Below are positions 1 through 8,109 of a DNA stretch of 64,000 nt, piece after piece. The DNA comes from Methylogaea oryzae (lineage in GTDB: Bacteria; Pseudomonadota; Gammaproteobacteria; Methylococcales; Methylococcaceae): contig NZ_AP019782.1 in the NCBI RefSeq assembly GCF_019669985.1, forward strand, positions 124,001-188,000, in the 5' to 3' direction. The notes beneath the pieces were generated by a model. The model worked only from the letters and a program-made list of their open reading frames with translations, ran no database searches and was not told the origin of the DNA. Made by a program: the position numbers and the translations under genes. How positions within the stretch are numbered: the first letter of the stretch is position 1; every line of letters starts with the position of its first letter.

Positions 1-669
1 ACCGCCCTGGCCGACGATTTCCGGCGGCTGTATGCCGAACATCACCGCGACGAATCGGGCCGTTTCGACGCCCAGGCCATCGGCCGCCGCCGCTTGAAAA
101 ACGTTTGCCTGGGTTATTTGGCGGAACTGGACACGGACGACACGCACCGCCTGTGCGCCGAGCAATTCCACCAGGCCCGCAACATGACCGACCAGATCGC
201 CGCCCTGGGCTGTTTGGTCAACAGCTCTGCTGCCGCCAAGGGCGCCTGCCTGGCCGAATTCTACGAACAGTGGCGGGAGGAAGCCCTGGTGGTGGACAAA
301 TGGTTCGCCCTGCAGGCCGGGTGCCACCTCCCCGGCACGCTGGACGTGGCGCGCGAGCTGTTGAGCCACCCCGCCTTCGACCTGAAGAATCCCAATCGCG
401 TGCGCTCCCTGGTCGGCGCGTTCAGCCAGTCCAACCCGGTGCGTTTCCACGCCCTGGACGGCAGCGGCTACGACTTCCTGGCGGAGCAGGTCATCGCCCT
501 CAACGCCCTCAACCCGCAAATCGCCGCCCGCCTGCTGGCCCCCTTGAGCCAATGGCGCCGCCTGGACGAGGCGCGGCAACGAGCCATGACCGCCGCCCTG
601 AAACGCATCATGGCCGAGCCGGGCGTGTCCAAGGACGTGTACGAGGTGGCGAGCAAGAGCTTGGGTTAA
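1..669 (+). CDS. pepN: Aminopeptidase N, C-terminal part (5' end outside window)
   Basis: The reading frame is open from the first base, so this is the last ~222 residues of a larger protein. Just before residue 32 it reads RRLKNVCLGYL, which resembles the start of the C-terminal helical (ARM-like) domain of gammaproteobacterial PepN. Alpha-helical repeats follow up to the stop. PepN is a cytosolic zinc M1 aminopeptidase of about 870 residues that clips N-terminal residues from peptides. The catalytic HExxH region lies upstream of the window and cannot be checked here. The stop is only 3 nt before the next gene, so the two are probably co-transcribed. Confidence 0.85.
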   Translation, partial: TALADDFRRLYAEHHRDESGRFDAQAIGRRRLKNVCLGYLAELDTDDTHRLCAEQFHQARNMTDQIAALGCLVNSSAAAKGACLAEFYEQWREEALVVDKWFALQAGCHLPGTLDVARELLSHPAFDLKNPNRVRSLVGAFSQSNPVRFHALDGSGYDFLAEQVIALNALNPQIAARLLAPLSQWRRLDEARQRAMTAALKRIMAEPGVSKDVYEVASKSLG

Positions 670-672
670 GCC

Positions 673-1158
673 ATGAACCTGCGCCGCCTCATCTGGCATG
701 CGCCTTTTCTCAGCGACCGCCGCAAGCTGGAGTGGTTTCCGCCGTTCTGGCTGATGCGCATCAAGGTGCTGGAGGTGTCCGACGGCTGGCGCACGGTGCG
801 GGTGCGGTTGCCGCAGACCTGGATTTCGCGCAATGCCGGCGGCGGCCTGTTCGGCGGTTTCCAGGCGGCCCTGGCCGATCCCGTCGCGCCCATGGCATGC
901 ATGCATTTGTTTCCCGGTTACGCGGTATGGACGCGCCACCTGGCGCTGGATTTCCAGCACGAGGCGGGCACGGACTTGGAATTGCGCTTCCAGGTGACGG
1001 AGGGGCAGGAAGCGGACATCCGCGCGGAACTGCAACACCGCGGACGCGCCAGCCCGGTATTCCATTACGCCTATTACAATGGGGAGGGGCGGTTGTGCAC
1101 CGCCGTGGAAACCAAGGTGGCGATCCGGCCGCAGGGCTACCGCAAGCCGGGCGGTTAG
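673..1158 (+). CDS. DUF4442 hotdog-fold protein
   Basis: A 161-residue protein that matches the DUF4442 family, which is related to acyl-CoA thioesterases of the hotdog fold. The N-terminus (RRLIWHAPFL) is followed by a tryptophan- and arginine-rich segment and by GGGLFGGFQAALADP near residues 55-70, where the long hotdog helix is expected. No substrate can be assigned. The ATG lies 3 nt after the pepN stop, so it is probably the second gene of that operon. It ends 130 nt before rpe. Confidence 0.7.
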   Translation: MNLRRLIWHAPFLSDRRKLEWFPPFWLMRIKVLEVSDGWRTVRVRLPQTWISRNAGGGLFGGFQAALADPVAPMACMHLFPGYAVWTRHLALDFQHEAGTDLELRFQVTEGQEADIRAELQHRGRASPVFHYAYYNGEGRLCTAVETKVAIRPQGYRKPGG

Positions 1159-1288
1159 CCGCAGCCTTGCCGGGGTCCGGGCTTAATGTGAAAATAGCCC
1201 GCAACCAAAACCGTCGGCGCCGCTCCAGTCTTGTTGCCGGAGCCCGTTTTCGGCGCATTTCGATTCCCTTTAGCCAGCGAGTACGAAC

Positions 1289-1984
1289 ATGAATTCAAAT
1301 TGGATTGCACCGTCCATCCTTTCCGCCGATTTCGCCCGTTTGGGCCAGGAAGTGGACCAGGTATTGAAGTCCGGCGCCGACATCGTCCATTTCGACGTGA
1401 TGGACAACCACTACGTGCCCAACCTGACCATCGGCCCCCTGGTGTGCGAAGCCCTGCGCAAGCACGGCGTCACCGCGCCCATCGACGTGCACCTGATGAT
1501 CAAGCCGGTGGACCGCATCATTCCCGATTTCGCCAAGGCCGGCGCCAGCATCATCACTTTCCACCCGGAAGCTTCCGACCACATCGACCGCACCCTGCAG
1601 TTGATCAAGGACAACGGCTGCCAGTGCGGCCTGGTATTCAACCCGGCCACCCCGCTGCACCACCTGGACCACGTCATGGACAAGCTGGACATGATCCTGC
1701 TGATGTCGGTGAATCCGGGCTTCGGCGGCCAGAAGTTCATTCCCTACGTGCTGGACAAGGCCCGAGAAGTGCGCAAGCGCATCGACGCTTCCGGCTTCAG
1801 CAACATCCGCCTGGAAATCGACGGTGGCGTGGGCCCGGCCAACATCCGCGAAGTGGCCGAAGCCGGCGTGGATACCTTCGTGGCCGGTTCTGCCGTGTTC
1901 GGCGCGGGCAAGGATAGCGATCCCAACCGCTACGACAGCATCATCAAGTCGCTGCGCGACGAACTGGCCCAGGCCAAGCGGTAA
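1289..1984 (+). CDS. rpe: Ribulose-phosphate 3-epimerase
   Basis: A 231-residue (beta/alpha)8-barrel enzyme of normal length that interconverts ribulose 5-phosphate and xylulose 5-phosphate in the pentose phosphate pathway. In methanotrophs it also serves the ribulose monophosphate cycle. The metal and catalytic signature is present: H34 and D36 in HFDVMD, H68 in DVHLMI, the [10 protein letters not shown] loop, and the second catalytic Asp in EIDGGVG near residue 177. The order rpe-gph-trpE is a conserved gammaproteobacterial arrangement. The upstream Shine-Dalgarno is weak. Confidence 0.96.
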   Translation: MNSNWIAPSILSADFARLGQEVDQVLKSGADIVHFDVMDNHYVPNLTIGPLVCEALRKHGVTAPIDVHLMIKPVDRIIPDFAKAGASIITFHPEASDHIDRTLQLIKDNGCQCGLVFNPATPLHHLDHVMDKLDMILLMSVNPGFGGQKFIPYVLDKAREVRKRIDASGFSNIRLEIDGGVGPANIREVAEAGVDTFVAGSAVFGAGKDSDPNRYDSIIKSLRDELAQAKR

Positions 1985-1988
1985 GCCC

Positions 1989-2663
1989 TTGAACCCTCCC
2001 GCCCTCATCGTCTTCGACCTGGACGGCACGCTGGTGGACAGCGCGCCGGACCTGGCTTACGCCGCCGATACCATGCTGGCCCGCCTGGGCCTGCCGGCGC
2101 GCGGCGTGGAGGCGGTGCGGGGCTGGATCGGCAACGGCGTGCCCATGCTGGTGAAGCGCGCCTTGACCGGCGAGATGTGGCCGGAAGGCGAGCCGGAGCG
2201 GTTCGACCAAGCGTTGCCGCTGTTCATGGAAATTTACGCTGCCCACGTCTGCGACCGGGGCGGGCTGTTTCCCGGCGTGCTGGAAGGCGTCGCCGAGCTG
2301 AAACGGCAGGGCTACAAGCTGGCGGTGCTCACCAACAAGCACTCCAAGTTCACCCTGCCGCTGCTGGAACAGCTGGGCGTGGCGGCCTATATGGATTACA
2401 TCGGTTGCGGCGATCAGTTCGACAAGCACAAGCCGCATCCGGAACCGTTGCTGAAAACCGCCGAACGCTTCGGCGTGCGGCCCGAACAATGCCTGATGGT
2501 GGGCGATTCCACCAACGACGTGCAGGCGGCCCGCGCGGCGGGCTACGGCATCCTGGTGGTGCCTTACGGCTACCGTAGCTGCGAGCGGGTGGAAGACCTG
2601 GGCGCGGACGGCGTGATCGATTCCATCGCCCAACTGCCCGCTTTATTGCGGCGGGCGGCTTAG
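1989..2663 (+). CDS. gph: Phosphoglycolate phosphatase (HAD family)
   Basis: A HAD-superfamily phosphatase of 224 residues that hydrolyses 2-phosphoglycolate. The motifs are complete: DLDGTLVDS with D10 and D12, LTNK (motif II), the lysine in DKHKPHPEPLL (motif III), and GDSTNDVQAA (motif IV). The cap domain lies between motifs I and II. The start is taken as TTG, 4 nt after the rpe stop. Upstream in-frame ATGs would lie deep inside rpe, and the conserved region begins only five residues after this TTG, so translational coupling to rpe is likely. Confidence 0.93.
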   Translation: MNPPALIVFDLDGTLVDSAPDLAYAADTMLARLGLPARGVEAVRGWIGNGVPMLVKRALTGEMWPEGEPERFDQALPLFMEIYAAHVCDRGGLFPGVLEGVAELKRQGYKLAVLTNKHSKFTLPLLEQLGVAAYMDYIGCGDQFDKHKPHPEPLLKTAERFGVRPEQCLMVGDSTNDVQAARAAGYGILVVPYGYRSCERVEDLGADGVIDSIAQLPALLRRAA

Positions 2664-2667
2664 ACCC

Positions 2668-2718
2668 ATGACAGGGCGCATCTCCATGCTCGGACAACGA
2701 TGGCGTAGCTGGCGCTGA
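2668..2718 (+). CDS. Candidate Trp-rich leader peptide upstream of trpE
   Basis: A 16-codon ORF, MTGRISMLGQRWRSWR, begins 4 nt after the gph stop and ends 70 nt before trpE. It holds two Trp codons (2701-2703 and 2710-2712) close to its end, the layout of a transcription-attenuation leader. Leader-peptide attenuation upstream of trpE is known in other gammaproteobacteria, including pseudomonads. There is no good Shine-Dalgarno, so translation would depend on re-initiation after gph. A shorter version could start at the ATG at 2686. Confidence 0.4.
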   Translation: MTGRISMLGQRWRSWR

Positions 2719-2748
2719 AACCTTTACGCCACGCCGCGGGGCAACCCG
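2701..2748 (+). promoter_or_regulatory. Possible trp attenuator hairpins
   Basis: TGGCGT at 2701-2706, which contains the first Trp codon of the leader ORF, is a perfect inverted repeat of ACGCCA at 2726-2731. A second hairpin follows, CGGG (2737-2740), GCAA loop, CCCG (2745-2748). Ribosome stalling at the Trp codons would block the first pairing. No U-tract follows the second hairpin, so it is not a textbook intrinsic terminator and the mechanism is unproven. Confidence 0.35.
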
Positions 2749-2788
2749 TCGCCAACCGAAACCATCCGAGAACATTGGACAGTAGAAC

Positions 2789-4279
2789 ATGACGCCCGAA
2801 CAATTCGCCGACTACGCCCGCCAGGGCTACAACCGTATCCCCGTAGCCCGCCAAGTGCTGGCCGATTTGGACACCCCGCTCTCCGCCTACCTCAAGCTAG
2901 CGGAAGGCGCGTATTCCTATTTATTCGAGTCGGTGCTGGGCGGCGAGCAATGGGGCCGCTATTCCATCATCGGCCTGCCGTGCCGCACGGTGCTTAAGGT
3001 GCGCGGCGACCGCGTCACCGTGGAACAGGACGGCCAGCCGGTCGAGGATTTGCAAAGCGCCGATCCCCTGGTCTGGATCGAGCAATTCGCCGCCCGCTAC
3101 AAAGTGCCCCACATCGACGGCCTGCCGCGCTTCACCGGTGGCCTGGTGGGTTATTTCGGCTACGAGACCATCGGTTATATCGAGCCTAAGCTCAAGGCCG
3201 GCAGCAAGCCCGATCCCCTCGGCGTGCCGGACATCCTGCTGATGGTGTCGGAAGAGCTGTTGGTGTTCGACAACCTCAGCGGCAAGCTGCTGTTGCTGAC
3301 CCACGCCGACCCCAGCCAGCCGAACGCCTACGAACAGGCTCAAGCGCGGTTGGCCGAGCTGGCCGCCGGCTTGCGCCGCAAGGCTGCGCAAACCGCCGCG
3401 CCGCCCGCCGCGCCGCGCCAAGTGGAAGAAGCGGACTTTGTTTCCGGCTTCACGCAAGAAGGTTTCGAAAACGCCGTGGGTCGCATCAAGGACTACATCG
3501 TCGACGGCGACGTGATGCAGGTGGTGCTGTCCCAGCGCATGTCCATCCCCTACCGGGCGGCGCCGCTGGACTTGTACCGGGCGCTGCGCTGCCTCAATCC
3601 CTCGCCCTACATGTTCCACATCGACCTGGCCGACTTCCACATCGTCGGCTCGTCGCCGGAAATCCTGGTGCGGCTGGAGGACGAGCATGTCACCGTGCGC
3701 CCCATCGCCGGCACGCGCCGGCGCGGCAAGACGCCGGAAGAGGATCTGGCTTTCGAGAAGGACCTGCTGGCCGACCCCAAGGAAATCGCCGAGCACCTGA
3801 TGCTCATCGACCTGGGCCGCAACGACGCCGGCCGGGTGGCGGAAACCGGCACGGTGAAAGTGACCGACAAGATGGTCATCGAGCGCTATTCCCACGTCAT
3901 GCACATCGTCTCCAACGTGGTGGGCCGTTTGCGCGAGGGCCTCGACGCCTTCGACGTCCTGGCCGCCACTTTCCCCGCCGGCACGGTCAGTGGCGCGCCG
4001 AAAATCCGCGCCATGGAGATCATCGACGAGCTGGAGCCGGTCAAGCGCGGCGTCTACGCGGGCGCGGTGGGCTACATCGGCTGGTCCGGCAACCTGGACA
4101 CCGCCATCGCCATCCGCACCGCCGTCATCAAGGACGGCCAGCTGCACGTGCAGGCCGGTGCCGGCGTGGTGTACGACTCCGTGCCGCTCAACGAGTGGGA
4201 GGAAACCATGAACAAAGGCCGCGCCATCTTCCGCGCCGTGGCCATGGCCGAAGCCGGCCTGGAAGGAGGTCAGCCGTGA
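2789..4279 (+). CDS. trpE: Anthranilate synthase component I
   Basis: A 496-residue chorismate-binding enzyme that makes anthranilate from chorismate with ammonia supplied by TrpG, the first step of tryptophan synthesis. The N-terminal domain carries the Trp-feedback region around YLFES (equivalent to the LLES element). The C-terminal catalytic domain shows [39 protein letters not shown] and [11 protein letters not shown]. It heads trpE-trpG-trpD-trpC. Its stop overlaps the trpG start by 4 nt, fitting stoichiometric production of the two subunits. Confidence 0.97.
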   Translation: MTPEQFADYARQGYNRIPVARQVLADLDTPLSAYLKLAEGAYSYLFESVLGGEQWGRYSIIGLPCRTVLKVRGDRVTVEQDGQPVEDLQSADPLVWIEQFAARYKVPHIDGLPRFTGGLVGYFGYETIGYIEPKLKAGSKPDPLGVPDILLMVSEELLVFDNLSGKLLLLTHADPSQPNAYEQAQARLAELAAGLRRKAAQTAAPPAAPRQVEEADFVSGFTQEGFENAVGRIKDYIVDGDVMQVVLSQRMSIPYRAAPLDLYRALRCLNPSPYMFHIDLADFHIVGSSPEILVRLEDEHVTVRPIAGTRRRGKTPEEDLAFEKDLLADPKEIAEHLMLIDLGRNDAGRVAETGTVKVTDKMVIERYSHVMHIVSNVVGRLREGLDAFDVLAATFPAGTVSGAPKIRAMEIIDELEPVKRGVYAGAVGYIGWSGNLDTAIAIRTAVIKDGQLHVQAGAGVVYDSVPLNEWEETMNKGRAIFRAVAMAEAGLEGGQP

Positions 4280-4866
4280 GCGCCTGCAAGGTTTTGATGA
4301 TCGACAACTACGATTCCTTCACCTACAACCTGGTGCAATACCTGGCCGAGTTGGGGGCGGACGTGACCGTGGTGCGCAACGACCAGATCCCGGTGGAAGA
4401 GATCGAGGGCATCAACCCGGACAAGATCGTCATCTCGCCCGGCCCTTGCACGCCGAAAGAGGCGGGCATCTCGGTGGAAACCCTGCACCGCTATGCCGGC
4501 AAGTACCCGATCCTCGGCGTGTGCCTGGGCCACCAGAGCATCGGCTACGCTTTCGGCGGCAACATCATCCACGCCAAGCGCATCATGCACGGCAAGACCT
4601 CGCTGGTTTACCACACCGACCAGGGCGTGTTCCGCGGCTTGAACAACCCGTTCCAGGCCACGCGCTATCATTCGCTGGTAATCGAGAAAGAGAGCTTGCC
4701 CGATTGCCTGGAGATCACCGCCTGGACGCAAACGCCGGACGGCGGCTTCGAGGAAATCATGGGCGTCAGGCACAAGACGCTGCCCATCGAGGGGGTGCAG
4801 TTCCATCCGGAATCCATCCTCACCGACCACGGCCACGACATGTTGCGCAATTTCCTGCACGGCTGA
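4276..4866 (+). CDS. trpG: Anthranilate synthase component II (glutamine amidotransferase)
   Basis: A 196-residue class I glutamine amidotransferase that feeds ammonia to TrpE. The catalytic triad is visible: C83 in GVCLGHQ, and His and Glu in VQFHPES near residues 172-174. The oxyanion region is SPGPCTP near residue 54. The start is GTG at 4276, overlapping the trpE stop in GTGA, with a strong Shine-Dalgarno (GGAAGGAGGT) 5 nt upstream. The same subunit may also serve p-aminobenzoate synthesis, as in some bacteria; no separate pabA lies in the window. Confidence 0.96.
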   Translation: MSACKVLMIDNYDSFTYNLVQYLAELGADVTVVRNDQIPVEEIEGINPDKIVISPGPCTPKEAGISVETLHRYAGKYPILGVCLGHQSIGYAFGGNIIHAKRIMHGKTSLVYHTDQGVFRGLNNPFQATRYHSLVIEKESLPDCLEITAWTQTPDGGFEEIMGVRHKTLPIEGVQFHPESILTDHGHDMLRNFLHG

Positions 4867-4872
4867 CGGTCA

Positions 4873-4908
4873 TAGAACAACGGGCGCCCTGTCGGCGCCC
4901 TAGAACAA
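4873..4908 (+). repeat. Palindrome bracketed by 8-bp direct repeats between trpG and trpD
   Basis: A perfect 7-bp stem, GGGCGCC (4882-4888) and GGCGCCC (4894-4900) with loop CTGTC, is bracketed by direct copies of TAGAACAA (4873-4880 and 4901-4908). No T-run follows, so it is not an intrinsic terminator. It could act as an RNA processing or stability hairpin within the trpGDC message. Confidence 0.6.
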
Positions 4909-4928
4909 AAACGATCCGGGAGCACTCC

Positions 4929-5957
4929 ATGGACATGAAAACCGCCTTGCAAAAGGTGTTGGACGGCCAAGACCTGGCGCCCAGCGAAATGAAAGAAGTC
5001 ATGCGGCTGATTATGAGCGGCGGGGCCACCCCGGCGCAGATCGGCGGTTTCCTGGTGGGGCTGCGCGCCAAGGGCGAGAGCGTGGAGGAGCTGGCCGCGG
5101 CGGCCGAGGTGATGCGCGAACTGGCCACCAAGGTGCCGGTGCGCGGACCGCACCTCATCGACACCTGCGGCACCGGCGGCGACGCCAGCAACACTTTCAA
5201 TATCTCCACCACCTGCGCCTTCGTGGTGGCGGCGGCCGGCGGCAAGGTGGCCAAGCACGGCAACCGCTCTTTTTCCAGCGTTTGCGGCAGCGCCGACGTG
5301 CTGGAAGCGGCCGGGGTCAACCTGGACCTGACGCCGGACCAGGTCAAGCTGTGCATCGAGCAGGTGGGCGTGGGCTTTTTGTTCGCGCCGCGCCACCACG
5401 GCGCCATGAAACACGCCATCGGCCCGCGCCGCGAGCTGGGCGTGCGCACCATCTTCAACCTGCTGGGGCCGCTCACCAATCCGGCCGGCGCCAGCCACCA
5501 GTTGGTCGGCGTCTACAACGAAGCCCTGGTGGATAAGTTCGCCCGCGTGCTGCAAAAGCTGGGCAGTCAGCACGTGCTGGTGGTCAACGCCGAGGACGGC
5601 TTGGACGAAATCAGCCTGGGGGCGCCGACCCGCGTGGCCGAGCTGCGCCACGGCCGCATCGAGCGCTACACCATCGCGCCGGAGCAGTTCAACATCCCGC
5701 GCGCGGCTTTGCGCAGCCTGGCGGTGGACAGCGCGGCGGCCAGCTTGAAGCTGATGCTGGCCGTGCTGGACGGCCAAGCCGGCCCGGCCCGCGACATCGT
5801 CCTGCTCAACGCCGCCGCGGCCATTTATGCCGCCGACTTGGTGGATACCCTGGCCCATGGCATCACTGTCGCCGAAGACGTCATCGACAGCGGCGCGGCG
5901 CGGCAGAAGCTGGATGAGCTGGTGACTTTCAGCCATTTCTTCGGCCGCAAGTCATGA
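4929..5957 (+). CDS. trpD: Anthranilate phosphoribosyltransferase
   Basis: A 342-residue enzyme that transfers the phosphoribosyl group of PRPP to anthranilate. [17 protein letters not shown] near residues 77-93 is the PRPP-binding signature, and KHGNR follows near residue 108. One oddity: the next conserved block reads [15 protein letters not shown], whereas the family usually has Lys or Arg where Val stands after SS. The ATG at 4929 is chosen because the family begins close to it and a GGGAG Shine-Dalgarno precedes it; the frame is open further upstream. It overlaps trpC by 4 nt. Confidence 0.95.
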   Translation: MDMKTALQKVLDGQDLAPSEMKEVMRLIMSGGATPAQIGGFLVGLRAKGESVEELAAAAEVMRELATKVPVRGPHLIDTCGTGGDASNTFNISTTCAFVVAAAGGKVAKHGNRSFSSVCGSADVLEAAGVNLDLTPDQVKLCIEQVGVGFLFAPRHHGAMKHAIGPRRELGVRTIFNLLGPLTNPAGASHQLVGVYNEALVDKFARVLQKLGSQHVLVVNAEDGLDEISLGAPTRVAELRHGRIERYTIAPEQFNIPRAALRSLAVDSAAASLKLMLAVLDGQAGPARDIVLLNAAAAIYAADLVDTLAHGITVAEDVIDSGAARQKLDELVTFSHFFGRKS

Positions 5958-6754
5958 GCAATCCGCCGGATATCCTCAAGAAAATCCTTGCCCGCAAGGC
6001 GGAGGAAATCGCCGAGCGTTCCGCCGCCACGCCTTTGTCCGAGTTGCGCCGCCGGGCCGACGAAGCCGATGCCCCGCGCGGCTTCGTGAGGGCGCTGCAA
6101 AGCAAGATCGCTCTAGGACAAGCCGGCGTTATCGCCGAGATCAAGAAGGCCTCCCCCAGCAAGGGCGTGATCCGTCCCGATTTCCGGCCGGCCGATATCG
6201 CCAAGAGCTATGCCGCCCACGGCGCCGCCTGTTTGTCGGTGCTTACCGACCGGGACTACTTCCAGGGCTGCGAGGAATATTTGCAACAGGCCCGCGCCGC
6301 CTGCGCCCTGCCGGTGCTGCGCAAGGACTTCACCGTGGACGAATACCAGGTGCTGGAGGCCCGCGCCATCGGCGCCGACTGCATCCTGCTGATCGCCGCC
6401 GCCCTGGACGACGGGCAAATGTCGGATTTGGCGCAGTGCGCCACGGCGCTGGGCATGGACGTGCTGGTGGAAGTGCACGACAGGGCCGAGCTGGACCGCT
6501 CCCTGGTGCTGGGATTGCCCCTGGTCGGCATCAACAACCGCAACCTGCGCACGTTCGACGTCACCCTGCAAACCACCCTGGATTTGCTGCCCCATATCCC
6601 GGCCGGCCGCATCGTCGTCACCGAGAGCGGTATTCTGGCGCCAAGCGACGTGGCGCTGATGCGCGCCAGCAATGTCCATACTTTTCTGGTGGGCGAGGCG
6701 TTTATGCGGGCCGAGGAGCCGGGAGAAAAACTGGCGGAATTGTTCGCGGCATAA
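5954..6754 (+). CDS. trpC: Indole-3-glycerol phosphate synthase
   Basis: A 266-residue TIM-barrel enzyme that closes the indole ring to give indole-3-glycerol phosphate. Conserved blocks are in order: [14 protein letters not shown] (catalytic Lys), [24 protein letters not shown] (catalytic Lys), [20 protein letters not shown] and VTESGI. The start ATG overlaps the trpD stop in ATGA. This is the stand-alone bacterial form with no fused TrpF. trpF and trpBA are not in the window, so the pathway is completed elsewhere. Confidence 0.97.
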   Translation: MSNPPDILKKILARKAEEIAERSAATPLSELRRRADEADAPRGFVRALQSKIALGQAGVIAEIKKASPSKGVIRPDFRPADIAKSYAAHGAACLSVLTDRDYFQGCEEYLQQARAACALPVLRKDFTVDEYQVLEARAIGADCILLIAAALDDGQMSDLAQCATALGMDVLVEVHDRAELDRSLVLGLPLVGINNRNLRTFDVTLQTTLDLLPHIPAGRIVVTESGILAPSDVALMRASNVHTFLVGEAFMRAEEPGEKLAELFAA

Positions 6755-6756
6755 AA

Positions 6757-6784
6757 AAACGGCCCGCAAGGGCCGTTTCTTTTT
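6757..6784 (+). terminator. Intrinsic terminator after trpC
   Basis: AAACGGCCC (6757-6765), a GCAA tetraloop and GGGCCGTTT (6770-6778) form a perfect 9-bp stem followed by CTTTTT. It starts 3 nt after the trpC stop. On the opposite strand the A-rich left flank gives U residues too, so it may also help end the RNase P transcript. Confidence 0.92.
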
Positions 6785-6795
6785 GAATCGAAGGG

Positions 6796-7158
6796 GGAGT
6801 CGGCCGATAAGCCGGGTTCTGTCGTGGACAGTCATTCATCTGGGACGTTTGTCGCCAAACGCCTCAAGCGACCTACCCGGGAGCCGCGCGGGCCACGCGT
6901 CGGGGACGAATCCCCATGCTCCCCTATTTGGTCTTGCTCCGGGCGGGGTTTTCCCTGCCACTTCCGTTACCGGAAGCGCGGTGCGCTCTTACCGCACCAT
7001 TTCACCCTTACCGGCACCTTGCGGCGCTTAGGCGGTATATTTTCTGCGGCACTTTCCGTAGGCTCGCGCCTCCCAGGCGTTACCTGGCGCCTTGCCCTGT
7101 GGAGCCCGGACTTTCCTCCACTTCCGTAAAGAAAGCAGCGACTGTCTGGCCGACTCCG
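6796..7158 (-). ncRNA. rnpB: RNase P RNA, bacterial class A
   Basis: Read on the minus strand, this holds the conserved RNase P RNA blocks in order: GGCCAGACAGTCGC near the 5' end, GGAGGAAAGTCCGGGCTCC, GCCAGGTAACGCCTGG, GGTAAGGGTGAAA, GGTGCGGTAAGAGCGCACCG, GGAGCAAGACCAAATAGGGG, GGGTAGGTCGCTTGAG, and AGATGAATGACTGTCC followed by ACAGAACCCGGCTTATCGG at the 3' end. The terminal GGAGTCGGCC and GGCCGACTCC pair as helix P1, which sets the ends to within a few bases. It is the catalytic RNA that matures tRNA 5' ends. It is about 363 nt, normal for the class. Confidence 0.97.
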
Positions 7159-7164
7159 GGGCGG

Positions 7165-7170
7165 AGTATA
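7165..7170 (-). promoter_or_regulatory. -10 element of the rnpB promoter
   Basis: On the minus strand TGTATACT lies directly upstream of the RNA, with hexamer TATACT at 7170-7165. A start about 7 nt downstream coincides with the 5' end inferred from helix P1. No strong -35 hexamer is visible. Confidence 0.65.
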
Positions 7171-7212
7171 CAGGATTTACGCTGGCTCTGGCGGGATGGA
7201 GGGGCGTAAAGT

Positions 7213-7299
7213 CCCTGCTCCCCAGAGGGAAGGTTAGGATGAGGGCGACGGACATGGCCATTTAACCCCTCACCCTAATCCTCTCCCGGAGGGAGAGGG
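7213..7299. repeat. REP-like element, inverted pair
   Basis: CCCCTCACCCTAATCCTCTC begins a 34-bp unit at 7266-7299 whose end is a hairpin, CTCTCCC GGA GGGAGAG. A degenerate reverse-oriented copy precedes it at 7213-7246, where AGGTTAGGATGAGGG is recognisable. The unit recurs at 21849-21976. Units of this type are widespread extragenic palindromes in proteobacteria. Confidence 0.75.
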
Positions 7300-7355
7300 C
7301 AGCCGAAACGGCTTTCACGCTCCGGCAAGGGGAATGCCGAAGCGTGGGAGGCGGG

Positions 7356-7943
7356 CTAGGGCACGTTCTGCGCCGCCACCATGAAATACAGCATGGGGAT
7401 GGAGAACATGGTGTTGAAGCGGCTGGCCAGCATGGCGACGCGGCCGGCGGCTTGCTTTTCTTCCGCCGTGGCTTCCACCAGGCCCAGCACTTTCTGCTGG
7501 TTGGGCCAGATGATGTTCCACACGTTGAAAGCCATGACCAGACCCAAAGCCATGCCGATGCCGATGTAAACCTTGTTGCCCACCGGGCCGATGATGAACA
7601 GGGCGATGCCGGTCGCCACGGTGGCCAGGGCGGCCCAGCGGAACCAGAACAGCGCCGCGGGGGCGATCACCTTGCTGATGGCCGGCTTCTGCTCGTCGGG
7701 AATCTGCGGCATGGAGGGGATTTGCACGAAGTTGAAATACCAAAGCAGGCCGATCCACATGATGCCGGAACCTACGTGCAGCCAGCGGACGAAAAAGCCC
7801 AGCCAGATTTGGGACATCTGCACGCTGCCGGTGGCTAGGGCCAGCACCAGCACCAGCCCGCCGCCGAACATCAGCGCGCGAGGCAGTTTGTCCAGGCCGT
7901 AGGGGGCAAGGAAGTCGAATATCTTCAGCATTACGTCGCGCAT
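7356..7943 (-). CDS. PuuD-like (urate hydroxylase-type) integral membrane protein
   Basis: A 195-residue membrane protein with about four or five hydrophobic segments and conserved WLHVGSGIMWIGLLWYFNFVQ near residues 53-73, WFRWAALATVATG, and FNVWNIIWPNQQK. This matches the membrane domain of PuuD-type proteins (COG3748). Full urate hydroxylases carry an additional C-terminal cytochrome c domain, which is absent here (no CxxCH). No purine-degradation gene is nearby, so urate oxidation is not supported and the function is unknown. GGAGGAG lies upstream of the ATG. Confidence 0.65.
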   Translation of the reverse strand: MRDVMLKIFDFLAPYGLDKLPRALMFGGGLVLVLALATGSVQMSQIWLGFFVRWLHVGSGIMWIGLLWYFNFVQIPSMPQIPDEQKPAISKVIAPAALFWFRWAALATVATGIALFIIGPVGNKVYIGIGMALGLVMAFNVWNIIWPNQQKVLGLVEATAEEKQAAGRVAMLASRFNTMFSIPMLYFMVAAQNVP

Positions 7944-8109
7944 GGCGCTCCTCCGGTGTTGTTATGGTTATGAGGGGCGAGCCGCGGGGTGCGGCCGGCC
8001 AAGTCCGGCGCGTTTGCCTGTTGCCGATGCGCCGACGCCGGCCGATAGTTCGGCCAGCCCGCTGGTAATACTCCCTTGCCGGCGACTTGGCAAGTTTGGC
8101 GGCGTTAGG

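Noticed and set aside
2921-4147. 408-codon ORF on the minus strand across trpE
   Set aside because: It is antisense to a full trpE with all motifs; long opposite-strand ORFs are expected at this GC content and its translation is His/Gln/Val-rich without any family.
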